Notes under the pieces: model-generated | What the model was told of the DNA's origin: nothing | The model's input: only the letters and a program-made list of their open reading frames with translations | The model's database searches: none | Assembly: GCA_014218235.1 (NCBI GenBank) | Contig: CM024766.1 | Span: 70,607,207-70,671,206 of the forward strand | Direction of reading: 5' to 3' | Source of the DNA: Colocasia esculenta | Lineage: Eukaryota; Streptophyta; Magnoliopsida; Alismatales; Araceae | Length of the DNA: 64,000 nt | Made by a program: the position numbers and the translations under genes | Shown: positions 62,007 through 64,000 of the stretch, in pieces | Position numbering within the stretch: position 1 is the first letter of the stretch | How the letters are laid out: each line of letters starts with the position of its first letter

Positions 62007-63947
62007 TCACCAGTAGTCGCCACACGAGCATAAACCACCTTTAAAGTGGTGGAACCTTGTGCGGTCTCGTACCACGATCTCGACGTCGAAGGCGAGCGCC
62101 ACGAGCTTCGTCATGGCGTGGCAGTCCCTGCACACGCGCAGGTTCTTGAACACGCGGATGGGCGTCCCCGTCGTCGACGCCTTGCTGCTGAGCAGCCCGA
62201 AGGCGATGGCCAGCCTCTCGCTGTGGAGGCGGAGCGAGTGCCGCCGCCTCTCGCCCTCCTGCTCGGCCGGCACCATCGGCGCCTGCGACAGGTCCGGAGT
62301 GTACCCGACCAGCGCCACCCGCTCTTCCATCTCCTGCAGCATCGTGTAGATCTCCTTTGATCGGGGGTGGCGGGTGTCGCCGGCGAGGAACTCGTGCACG
62401 ACGCCGTCTATCTCTACCGAGCTGCAGCCGGGGACCTTCCTGATGCCCTCTTCGTCCATCAGGTTCCTCACCAAGCCCACGTCGTCCCATCTGTTCGCGG
62501 AGGCATAGATCCTGGACAGGAGCACGTAGACGCCGCTGGTCAACCCCTCCTGCGCCTCCAGAACCCACCTCGCTATCGATTCGCCCACCTCGACGCTGGC
62601 TTTCTCCTTCCAGCAAGCGTCGAGGAGGCTTCGCCAGATTACGGCATCGGGTTTACAGGGCATCGTGGAGACGAGGTCGAGAGCTTCGTCGATGAGCCCC
62701 GCACGGGCCAGGAGATCCACCATGCATCCGTAGTGCTCGATTTGCGGTTCCACGCCGAACTCGTCAGCCATGGAACTGAAGTACTTCCGGCCCTCGCTTA
62801 CCAGACCGCCGTGGTTGCAAGCGCTCAGCAGCCCGACGAAGGTGATCCCGTTGGGCTTCAAATTGTCCACCTCCTGCAGGCGCGCGAACGCTTCAATGGA
62901 CTCATCGACTAGCCCATGCATGGCAAATCCCAAGATCATGGCGTTCCAGGAAGCGACATCTCTGTACGGCATGCGCTCGAACACTTGGCGAGCCAGTTGG
63001 ACGGCCCCACATTTGGCGTACATGTCAAGGAGGGAGTTGTTGACGAGCACGTCGCCGGCGACCTCCTCGCCGCACCTTTTCGACACGAAGGCGTGAGCCC
63101 ACATCCCCAACGACAGTGCCCCCAGGCCCTCGCAGGCTCCAACCAGGCTCTGCAGGCTGAAGGTGTCCGGGATGAACGCGCCCTGCATCTCCCTGAAGAG
63201 CTCCAGAGCGTCTTCGTAGCGGCCGCCGCCGACGAAGCCGTCAATGATCACGTTCCACGACACCAGGGATCTCTGGGGTATCCTATCGAACACGCGGCAG
63301 GCGAACTCGAGGCGCCCGCAGGACTCGTAGAAGTGGACAAGGCTATTGGCGACGTAGACATCGGACGAGAGGCCGAGCTTGACGGCCTGAGAGTGGAGCT
63401 GCTCCCCTTCCCGGAGTGCGAACAGGAAGGCGCAGGCCCTGAGGACGAAAGGGAACGTGTACTTGTCCGGTGGGACGCGGCCGTCGAGCAGCATCCGGCG
63501 GTAGAGCTCGAGCGCGGCAAGCTGGTCCCCAGAGGACCGAGCGTAGGCCCGGAAGAGGGTGTTCCAGGCGAAAGATGATGTCGGGGATAGTGCGACGGCG
63601 CCGGCATCGGCGAGGAGGAGGAGGTGGTGGAGGACGCGGGCGGCGTAGTCCAGGTAGCCAGCAGCAGAAGACGCGGCGGAGTGGAGGATGCGGCTGTAAA
63701 GGAAGACGAAGTCCCCATTCGTGGAGGAGAGCTTGAAGGGAGCGCTCCGGAGCGCGCGGGCGTGGACCTGCTTGAGCTGGGGCGCGCCCCGGCAGTCCAG
63801 GAGGAAGGGGAGGAGCGGGTGGCGGTGCTGCTCCCGCGTCTCGAGGACTGCAACGGCCGCGGCGGCACGAGAGGTGGAAGCAGAGAGGGAGGAATGAGGA
63901 GGGAGAAGGGGAGGCGCCGTGGGTGGCGCTGCGAGCGCGACCGACAT
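62007..63947 (-). CDS. CRR28: E/DYW-class PPR RNA editing factor, CRR28-like
   Basis: A 646-residue intronless protein, intact, start at ATG 63947 (MSVALAAPPTAPPLLPP). The Ala/Ser/Pro-rich N-terminus fits a plastid transit peptide. PLS-type PPR motifs span roughly residues 55-440 (FAWNTLFRAYARSSG, PDKYTFPFVLRACAFL, RSLVSWNVIIDGFVGGG, DVASWNAMILGFAMHG). Then come E/E+ motifs (PDAVIWRSLLDACWKE, GIRKVPGCSSVEI) and a complete DYW deaminase domain at about residues 560-646: zinc/catalytic HSERLAIAFG, CRDCH, and the C-terminal end GGLCSCGDYW. Order and wording of motifs closely resemble Arabidopsis CRR28 (At1g59720), which edits chloroplast ndhB and ndhD transcripts. GC-rich codon use is typical of one class of monocot genes. 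Orthology is inferred from resemblance only. Confidence 0.88.
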   Translation of the reverse strand: MSVALAAPPTAPPLLPPHSSLSASTSRAAAAVAVLETREQHRHPLLPFLLDCRGAPQLKQVHARALRSAPFKLSSTNGDFVFLYSRILHSAASSAAGYLDYAARVLHHLLLLADAGAVALSPTSSFAWNTLFRAYARSSGDQLAALELYRRMLLDGRVPPDKYTFPFVLRACAFLFALREGEQLHSQAVKLGLSSDVYVANSLVHFYESCGRLEFACRVFDRIPQRSLVSWNVIIDGFVGGGRYEDALELFREMQGAFIPDTFSLQSLVGACEGLGALSLGMWAHAFVSKRCGEEVAGDVLVNNSLLDMYAKCGAVQLARQVFERMPYRDVASWNAMILGFAMHGLVDESIEAFARLQEVDNLKPNGITFVGLLSACNHGGLVSEGRKYFSSMADEFGVEPQIEHYGCMVDLLARAGLIDEALDLVSTMPCKPDAVIWRSLLDACWKEKASVEVGESIARWVLEAQEGLTSGVYVLLSRIYASANRWDDVGLVRNLMDEEGIRKVPGCSSVEIDGVVHEFLAGDTRHPRSKEIYTMLQEMEERVALVGYTPDLSQAPMVPAEQEGERRRHSLRLHSERLAIAFGLLSSKASTTGTPIRVFKNLRVCRDCHAMTKLVALAFDVEIVVRDRTRFHHFKGGLCSCGDYW

Positions 63948-64000
63948 GACGGAGCGGTGGCGGCGTCAAGGCCGCGTCTGGGGATGCCGGAGGCGATGTC

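Noticed and set aside
62041..63969. Long frames on the plus strand and in other minus frames over the CRR28-like gene
   Set aside because: Shadows of the GC3-rich true gene. Only the frame 62007-63947 has PPR, E and DYW motifs.

Overview
This is a window of nuclear plant DNA. Two intron-poor pentatricopeptide repeat (PPR) genes sit in a landscape of nested LTR retrotransposons, LINE relics and small DNA transposons. One PPR gene is very GC-rich in a GC3-biased way, and several LTRs carry CCG-rich islands. Both fit a monocot angiosperm, but the species cannot be named from the sequence. I saw no rRNA, tRNA, CRISPR array or bacterial-type operon.

Layout. (1) 1-16251: a minus-strand Ty3/Gypsy element of the Tat type, recognised by two successive RNase H domains. 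Its long 3' untranslated region (1-5697) holds three unrelated tandem arrays, one of them split by a solo LTR (2348-4079, TSD ACGGC). Its own 3' LTR lies left of the window. (2) 16252-about 22.9 kb: a second minus-strand Gypsy element (chromovirus-like, tRNA-iMet primer site). The Tat element is inserted in the codons of its C-terminal chromodomain. (3) 23114-24551: a non-autonomous TIR transposon filled with a G-rich minisatellite. A 3.1-kb solo LTR (24552-27613, TSD CCCTA) landed in its right terminus. (4) 28.1-32.4 kb: relics of an RTE-like and an L1-like LINE. (5) 32924-35521: a P-class PPR-SMR gene, apparently intact. (6) 36970-61261: a 24.3-kb nest. The outer Tekay/Del-type chromovirus (TSD GTTGA) carries a 393-bp hAT-like MITE, a complete second Tekay/Del element (42210-55732, TSD CCTCT) inside its pol, and a 155-bp Mutator-like MITE in its 3' LTR. 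The inner element's 3' LTR is interrupted by a 2.5-kb solo LTR (53119-55640). (7) 62007-63947, minus strand: an E/DYW-class PPR gene resembling the chloroplast RNA editing factor CRR28.

The two host genes both encode organellar RNA-binding proteins but show no sign of being co-regulated. All retroelement reading frames are broken by stop codons, frameshifts or deletions, so the mobile DNA looks like decaying copies. Insertion order in the right-hand nest is clear: outer chromovirus, then inner chromovirus, then the solo LTR in its 3' LTR.

The most interesting structure is not a gene. Four diverged LTR families (outer, inner, and the two solo LTRs at 24.5 and 53.1 kb) share one leader architecture: a putative intron inside the LTR, and a short hairpin 14-27 nt before the putative 3' splice site. 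The stem base (TGRG/CTCA) is conserved while inner pairs change in a compensatory way. The same elements also appear to carry two short phase-0 introns in gag.
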